Positions 21,712-32,215 of a DNA stretch of 64,000 nt are shown piece by piece; positions within the stretch are counted from its first letter, which is position 1; each line of letters starts with the position of its first letter. The notes below the pieces were generated by a model that was not told where the DNA came from, searched no databases, and saw only the letters and a program-made list of their open reading frames with translations. The stretch covers positions 63,088,622 through 63,152,621 of the forward strand of contig OY755038.1 of assembly GCA_963576565.1 (NCBI GenBank). The letters run 5' to 3'. Origin of the DNA: Aspidapion aeneum. Taxonomy: Eukaryota > Arthropoda > Insecta > Coleoptera > Brentidae. A program made the position numbers and the translations under genes.

Positions 21712-24582
21712 ATACTAGATTGCGGTTTCGTGGCCGACGCACATTTAGTACTACAGTGGTCACAAATTCTCAGCGTAAAATATTAAATAAAAGTTATTTT
21801 AGTGATTCAGATTGGAAACATTGGAAAGAATATGTTTCACATTTCTATAAGTCTAATATGGATAAAACTACAAATTTATCTCCACTATTTGTAAATAAGC
21901 CTTTTGATAATAGACCTTATATTTTAGTTAAATTGTTTGATCAGGAGATAACTGTACTTTTTGACAGTGGGGCAACAAACTCTTGCATTGGATCTTCTGG
22001 TATAGAAATTTTAAAGAAGTTTAATTTAAAAATTCATCCCTCGATACAGAGTAATATTTCTACTGCTGATGGTTCTCGACAAGTTGTTCAAGGCGAGGTA
22101 GATTTACCTATATGTATTGGCCAAACATGCAATATTGTAAAAGCTCTGGCAGTTCCTACAGTTGCTCACTCTTTTATTTTTGGTTGTGATTTCGCGAAGA
22201 AATTCCAGATTTCTGTAGATTTTCGAAACAATAGCTGGCATGTTCAGAGCAAACTTTATGAGAACGATTTAAGCGTTATTTCAGAATATAAGCATATCGA
22301 TTTTGCCAAAAATTTATTTTCTTTGGAATCTTTTAATGAAATTGATCGCGCAAGAGCTCAGGCTGTCATTGATTCCTTTCAGGATATTTCTAGTAAGTCA
22401 AGATTAGGCTGTACTCACTTAATGAAGTTAAATATTGATACTGGGGATGCGAAACCTTTTAGAAGACGTCCATATCCTGTCTCCTTACATGCAAAAAATA
22501 CTTAATGATGAAATTGACGAAATGTTACAATTAGGGGTTATAGAACCATCAAACAGTCCTTGGTGTAGCCCAATATTATTAGTTAAAAAGCCTAGTGGTG
22601 AGTTTAGGCTATGTTTTGATGGTAGAGCCTTAAATGAAGTTACTGTCCATGATTCATATCATTTACCAAATATAAATCAGATTTTAAGTTTGTTAAGAAA
22701 TGCAAAATGTATTTCTTCAATTGATTTGCGTAAGGCATTCTGGTAAATTCCTCTTGATGATCAGTCTAAACCTAAAACGGCATTTTCCGTAGTTGGAAGA
22801 GGTTCATTCCAATTTAATCGGGTTCCATTTGGTTTATGTAATGCTGCACAGACACAACAAAGGTTAGTTGACGAAATCTTTGGTCCAGAGTTTGGCAGCA
22901 GTGTCTTTAAGTATCTTGATGATTTACTTTTAGTTTCTAGTGTTTTTGAGTCACATTTAAAGCTACTTTCTGATGTAAAACGTAAATTACAAACTGCTAA
23001 TCTTACTATAAACATGGAAAAATGTGAATACTTCAAAACCTCTTTAAAGTTCCTTGGTTTTATAGTAGGCTTTAATTCTTTAGGAACCGATCCACAGAAA
23101 GTTGATTCGATGGTGAACTATCCACGTCCGAAGACTACTACAGAAATCAAGCGTTTTACAGGTCTTTGTAGCTGGTATCGGCGTTTTATAAAGGACTTTG
23201 CGACTCTTATGTCACCTATCAATGATCTTCTTAAAGGCAAAAAGAAAAATCAACCAATTACTTGGACTGATGCTGCCGAAGATTCATTTATTAAGATCAA
23301 GCAGTTACTTGTTTCAGCTCCTATTTTGTGTCAACCTGACTTTGAGAAAAAGTTTACTATTCAGTGTGATGCATCTAATACAGGCTTGGGTGGAGTTTTG
23401 ACTCAAGAGATCGATGGTTCTAAGAGAGTGATTGCTTATGCTAGCAGAAGTCTATCTAGAACTGAACGTAACTATAGTACTGTCGAAAAAGAATGTTTGG
23501 CTGTGATATTTAGCATAGATCGTTTTCGTTGTTATATTGAGGGTTCTAAGAAATTTACTGTTATTACGGACTGTTACTCATTATTGTGGTTATCAAATAT
23601 GAAAAATGCTACTGGGAAATTAGCTAGATGGAGTGTGAAGTTAAGAGAACATAACTTTGATTTTGTTCATCGTAAAAGTTCTGATAATGTCGTACCAGAT
23701 GCGTTATCCAGAATGCATGGTAATGATGAAGTCCCAGAGGTGGCTTTATTGCAGATAAATGTTGAGAAAGTGGATTCCTGGTATTCTGATTTACGTTCCA
23801 AGATTATTCAAGATCCTGACAAATATCCACAGTGGAAGGTAGAACAAGATTTAGTGTATAAGTTCATTGCGACTAAGTGTCCGGTTCAAACCATTTTACC
23901 AGACTGGAAATATTTAGTTCCCAAACCACAACGTCTTGACGTAATAAAGTCATGTCACGATCCTCCAACATCTGGACATTTTGGCTATTTTAAAACTTTT
24001 AATCGAGTACAGGAACATTTTTACTGGCCCAAGATGAGGCGAGATATCCTAAGATATTGTAAATCATGCAGAACGTGCAATGCACAAAAACATCCAAATA
24101 CCGCTAGAATGGGTTTTTTTGGAAAAGAAAAAAATGTAAATTATCCATTTGAATGTCTTTGCATAGATTTATTTGGTCCTTTACCTAGAAGTAAATTAGG
24201 AAACACCTTTCTTTTAGTTATCTCAGACTTTTTTAGCAAGTATTCACTTACATTTCCCTTAAGAGACTCTAAAGGTCCAAAAATTGAAAAGATTTTAGAA
24301 AATGAAGTTTTCCTAGTATATGGAGTACCAAATATTTTAATTTGCGATAATGGTGTTCAATTTAGATCAAAATCCTTTCAGTTATTGTGTGAAAAGTATA
24401 AAATTGAACGTCTTTGGTATACAGCTCTTTATACTCCTCAGGTTAATCATGTTGAGAGAAATAATGAGACAGTGGGACAAACTATAAGATGTTATATTGA
24501 TAAACATGATAATTGGGATAAAGAAGTAGCGAAAATTCGCCATTGTTACATTTCATGTAGAAAGTATTCTGCAGAATTATAA
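21687..24582 (+). pseudogene. pol: Retrotransposon pol polyprotein, one frameshift and one stop
   Basis: Protease: DSG active-site triplet at 21963-21971 followed by ATN. Reverse transcriptase: begins after about 22420, with 'GVIEPSNSPW', 'SSIDL' and the catalytic YLDD at 22912-22923. RNase H: first Asp in 'QCDAS' at 23368, Glu in 'EKECLA', Asp in 'VITDCYS'. Integrase: HHCC zinc region ('SGHFG' ... 'YCKSCRTC') and DDE residues at 24166, 24346 and 24454, giving D-59-D-35-E. Defects: the frame changes by one in the 22480-22505 region and an in-frame TAA at 22744-22746 interrupts the reverse transcriptase just after 'KAFW', where a Gln is normal in the family. The C-terminus is short, ending soon after the catalytic Glu. 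Confidence 0.92.
21702..21708 (+). promoter_or_regulatory. Predicted -1 ribosomal frameshift site between gag and pol
   Basis: The heptamer A AAA AAC lies in the gag frame, directly before the gag stop (TAA 21709-21711). A -1 slip enters the pol frame, which is open through this point. The pattern X XXY YYZ is a canonical slippery sequence used by many Gypsy-group elements. A short 4-bp hairpin, TGCG/CGCA at 21721-21741, is the nearest downstream structure; it is weak. Confidence 0.75.
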
Positions 24583-24679
24583 TTTACTGCTTCTTCAAGA
24601 ACAGAAGTTAAGTATGATTTCCAAACTGTTGAGTCAAATATTTTTGCCTTGATATTAATCCAGCCAAAATATTTTTTTT

Positions 24680-24689
24680 AGGGGGGGGG
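24680..24689 (+). promoter_or_regulatory. Polypurine tract
   Basis: AGGGGGGGGG just upstream of the 3' LTR (5 bases, TGCAG, separate them). This is the expected primer site for plus-strand DNA synthesis. Confidence 0.75.
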
Positions 24690-24694
24690 TGCAG

Positions 24695-26567
24695 TGTAGC
24701 ATTTTCTTTTTCATATTTTAAGTTTGTAAATGCTACATGTTCTTTAGCCTATGTATATAGTAATCTTTCTTGGCAATTAAAAGTTTGAACAGTTTTAATT
24801 AAACACGTAGTAGGTACCTATTTTAATATCATACAACTCCGTGCGATATTGGTATTAAGCAGTTCTATAGCGCATCGAATGTTTGTAGTGGACCAAACAA
24901 ATCAATACCCAAAACAGTGAAATCAACCGCTGACCGCTTCACAGAGTTTCGTTGGCGAGTTGCTGGTTCATCCCACCTTTGCTTTGTGCAAGCAGGGTTT
25001 TTCAGCAGATTTTCGATTCGGGGCGATCACTTTTTCGTATGGCGTGAAGTGAAACTTTGAGCTATAAATATAGCATTTTTTTTGAAAACAATGTTTCAAT
25101 TCGAAAAGTAGCCATTTTTTAATTAAAACTTCTTGTGGTGTTTGAGTTTGGAGTGTTGAGGATTTCCTGGATCTAATTTTTGAAAACCGTAAGTTTCTTT
25201 ATATTTTATTTCCATCTGATGAGTCATGTACCTCAAATCAAATCTCAAAAGATTCGAGCCATCCCTTAAGGTTTCGTTTTTTTTAAGGGCTCAATCCCTT
25301 CGCCATTTGTTCTTCCACGATGGCTGATGTATATTTTTGGTCTACACTCAGATTGGCTGCGTTTTGAGGATGTTGAGATGGCTGTCATTTTTTTGGATAT
25401 TCCCTCAAAATAGAGGTGAGTTACGAAATAAAATATTAAAATAAATTCTTTTAAATTATGAATAAAATTTAATTCTGGTTTAAAAAAAAAAATAAAGAAA
25501 ATTTTTGATAAAAATAAGATATTTACTCTGGCTGAAAGACAATAAAAAAAAACTAAAAATATTAATTCTTTATAAAAAAAGATAAGCTAATAAAAAGGTT
25601 ATTAAATTAAATAATAAAGTAACACTACTAACATTCTAAAATAAATAAATATGAGAGACTAAATAAATGCTCTCGAATATAGGGTCCTCCTACGGTGCTA
25701 TGCTCCTACGGTGCTATCCTCCTACGGTGCTATGGTCCTACGGTGCTATGGTCCTACGGTGCTATGATCCTACGGTCTTCCTACGGTCCAACCTACAGTG
25801 CTACCTATAAGTCGACAATGTTCTGCGTGATGTTCTGCATGACGTTTTCATCTACTAGTAGTTATGCTACGTATCCAGATATAGTAATTACGTAGTTGCC
25901 TTTTCTGATGCCAAGGATGACTAATCACAGGTTTTTTTAATTTTAAGTATACAATTTTTATTTCATTTAATGAAAATCTTAAATTCGGTTTTTCCTTAAT
26001 TAAGGTTTTGTAGAATATTATTAATGAATTTTGTTCATATTTTGCGCCCAGGTTTGTAAGAGAAAATCATGATTTTTTCCTCGGCGATTTAAAGAAAAGA
26101 CATTTTTTTTATAACATATTTATTAGCAATGCTTTACATAGTAGTAGTAAGTTAAATAGGAAAATACTTGTACAGGACAGGAATACAGGAGAATAAAAAA
26201 TGTAAAAAAAAAACAAATTTATTGACGTTATTTTTTTTGTAAACGGTTATTTCTTAATAATTAATTTTTATGAGAGATGGGCATAGATATCTTCAAATGT
26301 TGTTATATTTTAAAACGTGGAGTATTACCAACAATAATCTAATTTAATTAAGTTTCCTAATTTTATTAATTAAATAAAAATTCATAAAGTATAAAAATTG
26401 GGTGGCGCTCAAAGGGTAAAGCGGCTACATTAATTAAAAGGGTTAAATAAATGTTTAGTTTCCTAAATAAAATAAATCTCCTTATCCACGCCTAAATGCT
26501 CTCAAAATGACTGATAAGCTGCCGTACGCATGTGCCAAGTTTTTTTATTGATAAAAAAGGCGCGGCA
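24695..26567 (+). repeat. 3' LTR
   Basis: 1873 bp, collinear with the 5' LTR. Differences include one extra unit in the 15-16-bp array, a small duplication of TGTTCTGC near 25820, and indels near 26140 and 26215. GTAC follows at 26568-26571. Confidence 0.93.
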
Positions 26568-26571
26568 GTAC

Positions 26572-27088
26572 GTACAACATAATATTAACACAGTTTATTC
26601 ATTTAGGAACTGAAACTAATAAACTAATACCCTGTTTCCGCCAATGCATGCTTGATAAGGAGGAATGAGGCGCAGCCGCCGTTGTGTTTCGATGTTTATC
26701 GTTTTTTTAGTAAAATTGCCTAAAATCTGTAGATTTGGATCAAAAATCGGATATTGGAGATTGAAATCCAAAATCCGTAGATCTATAGATAAATCCGTAG
26801 GTTTGGCAACACTGACTGGCTCTGACAGCCTACCGGCACGATTAAATACGAATCGATAAATCGGTAGCCGCTCGGCTGCAACCCATCTCGCGGCTCGCGT
26901 TACCAAGGAAACGGAGCGGGAGCGTAGGGGGTGCACACCGCTGTTTTAATGGAAAGAAAGGCGCCATTATTTTGCGGCCAGTCTGATTAATATAACATGA
27001 TAATGCGGTAGTTTTGTACCTTATTCATATTGTTTTGTTTTTTTAGTCGTGTTTATTTTTACCGCGAATTTTAATTATTGATCTTGAT
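26572..27088. other. GC-richer segment beside the LTR element
   Basis: 26640-26950 is clearly GC-richer than its surroundings, with CpG-rich stretches (CGGCTCGCG and others), and open frames on both strands. I recognise no protein motif. It may be the promoter/5' end of a transposon or a short CpG-rich host segment. Confidence 0.35.
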
Positions 27089-28133
27089 AATGAATTGGCT
27101 CTGTAACGAAATAGCGCGTATCAAAATAACGCGTATTAAAATAGCGCGTATGAAAACAGCGCATGTTCAGAATAGCGCGTGTTCAAAATAGCGCGAATCA
27201 AAATAGCGTGTATCAAAATAGCGCGATCAAAATAGCGCGTGTTCATAATAGCGCGTGTTTAAAATAGCGCGTATCAAAATAGCGCGTGATCAAAATAGCG
27301 CGTCCCAGGTATGCTTAGGTATATTCAACTAACTAAACAGTTTGAGCAAGGTCAGATAAGTTATACTTACTTAACCGTTAAATAAACCGATAGCTTCCTA
27401 TACTTACCACAACTCATATAGTTCGACTAAGGGGTCTGTTTTTAACATATTTTTTCAAAAAAAAAAAACTTCCCTGGCTTCTTTTCCGGGATCCTAGAGG
27501 GTGTGTAACCAAACCCAACGGAACCGAACCGAACCCAAACATTTTTTTCAGTAACTCCGTGACCTTTTTCCACCAAAAAAAATGTCCCCAAGTCACAGGT
27601 TAGAATAGAAACCTACCAAAATAAGGATCGGGAAGCTAATTTAGGGAAATAATTTTTTGAAAAGATGTTTCGGTTTGGTGCGGTTCATTTCAGTTCGGTG
27701 CGGTTTGGATCGGTTAGGTTCGGTTCGGTTTGGTTACACCCCTTAGGATCCCGGGAAGAAAGCTGGGAAAGTTTTTTTTTTGAAAAAATATGTTAGAAAG
27801 CGACCCCTTACTCAAACTATTTTATAACAGCGACGTTTGTAATGGCGATTGTACAAAACGCGTTATTTTTAGACGCGCTATTTTAAGACGCGCTATTATG
27901 AACACACGCTATTTTAAAAACGCGCTATTTTGATACCCGCTATTTTGAACACGCGCTATTTTGATACGCGCTATTTTGAACGCACGCCATTATGATACAC
28001 GCTATTTTGATCACGCGCCGTTATGATACGCGCTATTTTGATACGGGCTATTATAAAAACGCGCTCAAATGAGCGCGCTATTTTGAAACGCGTTATTTTG
28101 ATACGCGCTATTTCGTTACAGAGCCAATGAATT
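27089..28133. mobile_element. Foldback element with 8-bp target duplication
   Basis: The element proper is 27097-28125 (1029 bp), with perfect ends GGCTCTGTAACGAAATAGCG and its complement. AATGAATT flanks it exactly at 27089-27096 and 28126-28133. The arms are arrays of ~17-18-bp units (AATAGCGCGTATCAA type) at 27106-27305 and, inverted, 27845-28120. The centre (27405-27830) is a second inverted pair carrying TTTAACATATTTTTTCAAAA and CCGGGATCCT, the same core as in the 14.1-15.0-kb foldback. No coding capacity. 8-bp duplications occur in hAT, P and Merlin superfamilies; ends starting GG would fit Merlin best, but this is a guess. Confidence 0.88.
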
Positions 28134-29124
28134 GCGTCAGTACTATTATTAAAAGCAATTTTTTCAGTCTTTATTTAGAAGCTAAAATCAAAATTAAGGA
28201 ACTGGGTAGGCACTTGCCGGATCTTAAATTATAAAACAGAAGTTTCACGCGTCATTTTTCTAGAGTCATCTATAGATAAATTAACTGGATTTGAGGATGT
28301 GATTTAATCAACCTGTTGTACTGTTTCACGTGTGTGTTGTTTTATAATGCGGCATCAAGGATTGACCCTAATCGTCCTAAGAAAATAGGAAAACATGAAT
28401 CTTTTAGAGAACATTTAGAAATTCTTGCACTGGATTTGCATTCTTAAGTAGAACGAATATCCATACTCAATTAAGTGCTGCTTGAAAAATCCATTACCCC
28501 CACCCTTAAGCCATTTGCGCCCCCCCAGCTTTACAACTCACGAGCCGATACTGAATACAAGGGTCCTAGTAGTCTATCTTTGAGCAAAAGCAAATCAATT
28601 ATGGTTGAAGTCTGCAGAGTTTTTCTATATACTGGGTGACAACAAAATATGTCACCTTAATACATTTGGCTTGTGTGGTTTTCTAGATATGAGCAACTTA
28701 TATTGCCCTATCTCTCTTGCATAATTCCGTTTAACATGTGAACTCTTTATAACATACGCTTTTGTCTGTGTTATTTCCCTGGATTTCACGTTTTTAATAT
28801 TTTAGTTTAGGAAATATTTTGAATTTCTACCACTTTTGAATATATAAACAGAGAGCGATTTTAGAGGTATTGCAAATAATAACAAAAATATTAAATAATT
28901 TTAGAAAGAACGATGTTAGTTATATATTTAAAAAACTATTGAATGAAATTAAAATTTAGTTTTATTTTATGCTATGAAAATCTGCATTACTATTTTTAAG
29001 AAACAACAACATTTTTAAATTAAAATAAATAAATTTTATTATATAAAACATTTTTGTTAATACCAACTAAAATAGGTTTTCTAGTTTTTAGGGACTATTG
29101 GGTTTGCTAAAACCAATTTACTAC
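28134..29124. other. AT-rich spacer, no gene seen
   Basis: No coding or repeat structure that I could identify. Confidence 0.5.
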
Positions 29125-29700
29125 GAATGGGTTAGAGCGCGATAAAAATTTTTATAAAAAAATTATTTCTGATAGGTCACTCCGTTGTTGCGTTATGACA
29201 AAAAAGTTGCAAAAGCGGCATAGTAGATAGAGCATTCAATTTTTTACCTTCCTACTTCGCGTAGCAATCGCTAAAGAAGGTATTAGTTTCGACAAAATTT
29301 TTTTTTTTTGAGATAACGCTGAAAATGTAATCTTGACCTTATCTATTATTTCTGTCTATAACACGATAGCGCCTAAACCGCTGAACCGATTTTTACAAAA
29401 TTTTCAGGTAAAATATTGTTCGACACTCTAACGAGCTGATTAGAGTTTGGTCGAAATCCATTAATGCCAATTTTGACAATTAAAACATTTTAATGGAGCC
29501 TCGTATTAATATGTGGTTTTTGGAATTTAGTAGACTACATTTTGCTCAATACTTTGTGTCACAACCAAAAACTTCGTAAGAGCTTTAGTTTCTAAGATAT
29601 TAACCAGAAACTGTTTTTAAGGCTAATATATTATGACTTCATTTGAAGTGTGCTAATAGGCTAGCTAGGAAGGTATCAGATCCGTCATGGATCTATTTAT
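29125..29700 (-). repeat. Interspersed repeat family R1, copy B
   Basis: Inverted relative to copies A and D. It shares with A the outer part (TAGAGCGCGATAAAAATTTT, complement), and with D the long inner part (TGTTCGACACTCTAACGAGC; CTAGCTAGGAAGGT at the far end). Both ends carry ACCTTCCTA/TAGGAAGGT, suggesting terminal inverted repeats of a non-autonomous DNA element, but homology with D continues a little past them. Confidence 0.65.
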
Positions 29701-30540
29701 TTTAATGAAAATATAACCTCTTAATCTACTACTGGATTCTACGACTAAATATAAATTAAGCAGAAAATAAATTTTAAACAAAAGAAAAAATTGAACACAA
29801 TACAAGTTGTAAACCAAATTAAAAAACTTTCGCCTTTCTACTTTATGGTTAAAGTTTTCAATCGATCAATTTGATTATAATGTAAAGAAGTCAAACAAAA
29901 CTCTTGTTCAAACTTAAAGATTAACGACTGTGTCTAGACTTTGATAATCCTTTTATTTGAATATTTTTTTTGTTTCAAAATTAATGCAATTAATTTTTAA
30001 ACTTTTAATCACCGCCAACAGCGACATGACATGAGGATTTACGCCTTATTGCAAGAAAACGTTTTAACTAAATATTTCATTAATTCTTGGCCTTCTCGCC
30101 GTCCCACTTGTATTGATTATGGTAAGAAATAGACACTATGTAACACAAAAGTTGTATAATTTGAACATTGACTTCTATACCCTACGGGTAGACCCGGCAT
30201 ATGCCTTAATTGCCATTATATCAAGCTTTTATCGCAATTGACCAAATACAAGTAAGAATTTAATGAGCAAGACAGGGATGAAAATAGAATTTCGGTTTGG
30301 TAAGTCCGAATACATGAAACATCGCAAAAATATTCTATTTGCTTGTCTTGGATAAGAAAGGGCAGTGGCGGCGCAAAATAAAAATTTTGAATTCCATTAG
30401 CATTTGTTTATCAACAATTTTCTGTTTAAATAATAAATAATTCAATACTTACTTGTGTATACTGTGTTTACAAAATTCTCTTCAGTAAAAAAAAGCAAAA
30501 AGAATTTGTTAGTGCAGTGGATGTATTAAAATTATTGTTT
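29701..30540. other. AT-rich spacer
   Basis: No gene seen. A hAT-type terminal motif, CAGTGGCGGCGC, lies at 30363. Confidence 0.45.
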
Positions 30541-30720
30541 TCATCTTAGAACTTTACAAATGTTGTACCTTCCAGGTAAAATATTTTCTTTCTTTGAACA
30601 AGGGTCTTCTTCAACTCTTCTCTTCTTGGGTGGACTACAAGTTAAGCTCGAGTCAGATGAAATTTCGGAACTAAAAATTTCAATTCCGAATGAGACAACT
30701 GGGCGCCGGGACAACTGGGC
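30541..30720 (-). CDS. Unidentified C-terminal coding fragment with a nuclear-localisation-like motif
   Basis: Minus-strand frame ending with TGA at 30541-30543. The protein-like part reads '..SSEISSDSSLTCSPPKKRRV' then 'EEDPCSKKENILPGRYNICKVLR': a Ser/acidic stretch, a basic PKKRRV cluster like a classical nuclear localisation signal, and a short tail. Upstream the frame runs into a GGCGCC tandem repeat (from about 30690), so the true start is not visible. A hAT-like terminal motif lies about 175 bases past the stop, so it may be the end of a transposon-borne gene. Family not recognised; it could be a chance frame. Confidence 0.25.
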   Translation of the reverse strand, partial: AQLSRRPVVSFGIEIFSSEISSDSSLTCSPPKKRRVEEDPCSKKENILPGRYNICKVLR

Positions 30721-30782
30721 GCCGCCAACAGGGCGCCACGCCGGGCCTAATGGGCGCCGGGCCAACTCAGCGCCGGACTAAC
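30692..30782. repeat. GC-rich tandem repeat with GGGCGCC core
   Basis: About five imperfect units of ACAACTGGGCGCCG, 14-19 bp each, in otherwise AT-rich DNA. GGCGCC is itself palindromic. A weaker relative, TAACTGGGTGTTTTACC, lies near 31412. Confidence 0.7.
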
Positions 30783-31479
30783 AAAATAAATATGTTATTT
30801 ATACAAAAATTTCAACATCTATTAAGTCAAGTGTTGAAATTTGGTAGGTGTAGTGTTCTGGCAACCTGGTAAAAATACCATTTACGTTTTTATTTCAAGA
30901 ATGGCGGATCCAAAATGGTGGATTTCTTTATTTTTAAACCGATTTGTCTCAAACTTGAAAGTTTGCAGTGTTTGATATCACTTAATACAGTTTTAACACA
31001 AACAAAGAAAAATTAAAATGCGGCAGTTCGGCGACCACCCATTTTTTGATAGAAAAACTAGGAAATAGTAACTAAAAGTGATATTTTTCGATGGGAAAAT
31101 TATTATTCTAACTAAAAACATAAAAGTTCAACACATTTTGCAAAATTCTGATACTTACTCGCTATTTCCCGCAGGCACCTACACTAGCAAAAACGTAACG
31201 AAAACTTCACTTTGGTTCAACGCACGTTCACCCTTCTAAAAACAAGACAGTACTGGCTAAACTTTTGGCGCGATTTAAAAAACGACTTTACCGTTTGGTG
31301 GGGGAAGGATAATTTTTTAAGAAAGTGTCCATAGATGGAGCCATATGGTGCTTGTTATCTTACTTTTAGGCAAAAAGTGCCAAAGTGGACGACAATTGGG
31401 GGTGGACGGCTAACTGGGTGTTTTACCCTAGTAGTGTGAGCTAAAATAAATTTTAAAATTAAGATTTTACAGTTTTTGT
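30783..31479. other. Spacer
   Basis: No gene seen; 30900-31020 contains GGCGGATCCAAAATGGTGGA and similar short motifs of unclear origin. Confidence 0.4.
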
Positions 31480-31700
31480 AACATTTGAGTAAAAATATGT
31501 TCAAATGGAAAATTCTTCTAAATCATTTTCTCCTAAAACATTTTCCTTGGATGGAAATTTCTCGAAAAACATTTTCTTTAAATGGAAATTTGTGCAAACA
31601 AATTTCTATTTGAAGAAAATGTTTTTGAACAATTTTCTCTTTGAAGGAAATTTTATTGAATAATTATGCTTTTGAACAAAATGTTTTTTAAAATAAAAAG
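31480..31700. repeat. TTCGAA-type foldback without a core
   Basis: The left half (31497-31595) has GGAAATT..CATTTTCTT units in one orientation. At a centre of about AAATTTGTGCAAACAAATTT (31588-31607) the orientation flips to TTTGAAGAAAATGTTTTTGAA units up to about 31690. These are the arms of the 14.1-15.0-kb element joined directly, with the ~460-bp core absent. Another partial unit lies at 31855-31930. Confidence 0.65.
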
Positions 31701-31964
31701 TGAATTAATTATTGAAGAAACTTCATAAGGTACTTTATTTTTTTAAATTAAAATAACGACTATACAGTGCTTACTTAAAATCAACAACTGTATTTGGTGA
31801 TTATAGAAAAATAGTTTTTAAAATTTAGATTTTACATTTTTTTAGAACATGGGAATAGAAATTTGTTCAAAAATATTTTCAAGAAAATTTTGCTGAATAA
31901 TTATCCTTTTGAAGAACTGAACAAAAAATGTTCTATGAAACATGTACTCAAAGTATGTAGCAGG

Positions 31965-32075
31965 CATGTAGACAGCTTTTCTTTCTGGGGGGATACTCCC
32001 ATATAGAAAGTCCTGTGTTGTTTCTCAGTGACGGTGCATGATGTTTTGGACAGGGTAGGCAGAAATGCTTGCCGG
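31965..32075 (-). repeat. Dispersed repeat fragment
   Basis: Inverted copy of 15690-15790 (shared ACTCCCATATAGAAA, CTCAGTGACGG). C-rich stretches follow at 32155-32195. Confidence 0.55.
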
Positions 32076-32215
32076 AGGCAAGTCTACTGAATACAGAACA
32101 TTTTAGTAGTGAAGTGCCCAACACTAAAATTTCATAATAAAAACTTGTTCAAGGAGGGGGGAAATGTCCCCCCAGTGCCCCCCCCCTCCTTATATATGTG
32201 CCTGGTATCTATTTC

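Larger units (their letters stand above)
17598..26567 (+). mobile_element. Full-length Ty3/Gypsy LTR retrotransposon (Mdg3-like)
   Basis: The 8970-bp element has TGTAGC...GCGGCA ends and a 4-bp duplication GTAC at 17594-17597 and 26568-26571. Order: 5' LTR, leader, gag with zinc knuckles, pol (protease, reverse transcriptase, RNase H, integrase), purine tract, 3' LTR. Integrase lies after RNase H and the reverse transcriptase has YLDD, which marks the Ty3/Gypsy group; the gag looks like Drosophila Mdg3/Blastopia gag. There is room for no envelope gene: pol ends about 110 bases before the 3' LTR. The LTRs are nearly identical, yet gag and pol carry frameshifts and a stop, so the copy is young but not autonomous. 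Confidence 0.93.

Noticed and set aside
22761..23036. 91-codon minus-strand frame
   Set aside because: Antisense to the pol reverse transcriptase region.
27106..27305. CRISPR-like look of short repeats
   Set aside because: Units are contiguous ~18-bp tandem repeats without spacers, mirrored in inverted orientation, in a eukaryotic transposon.
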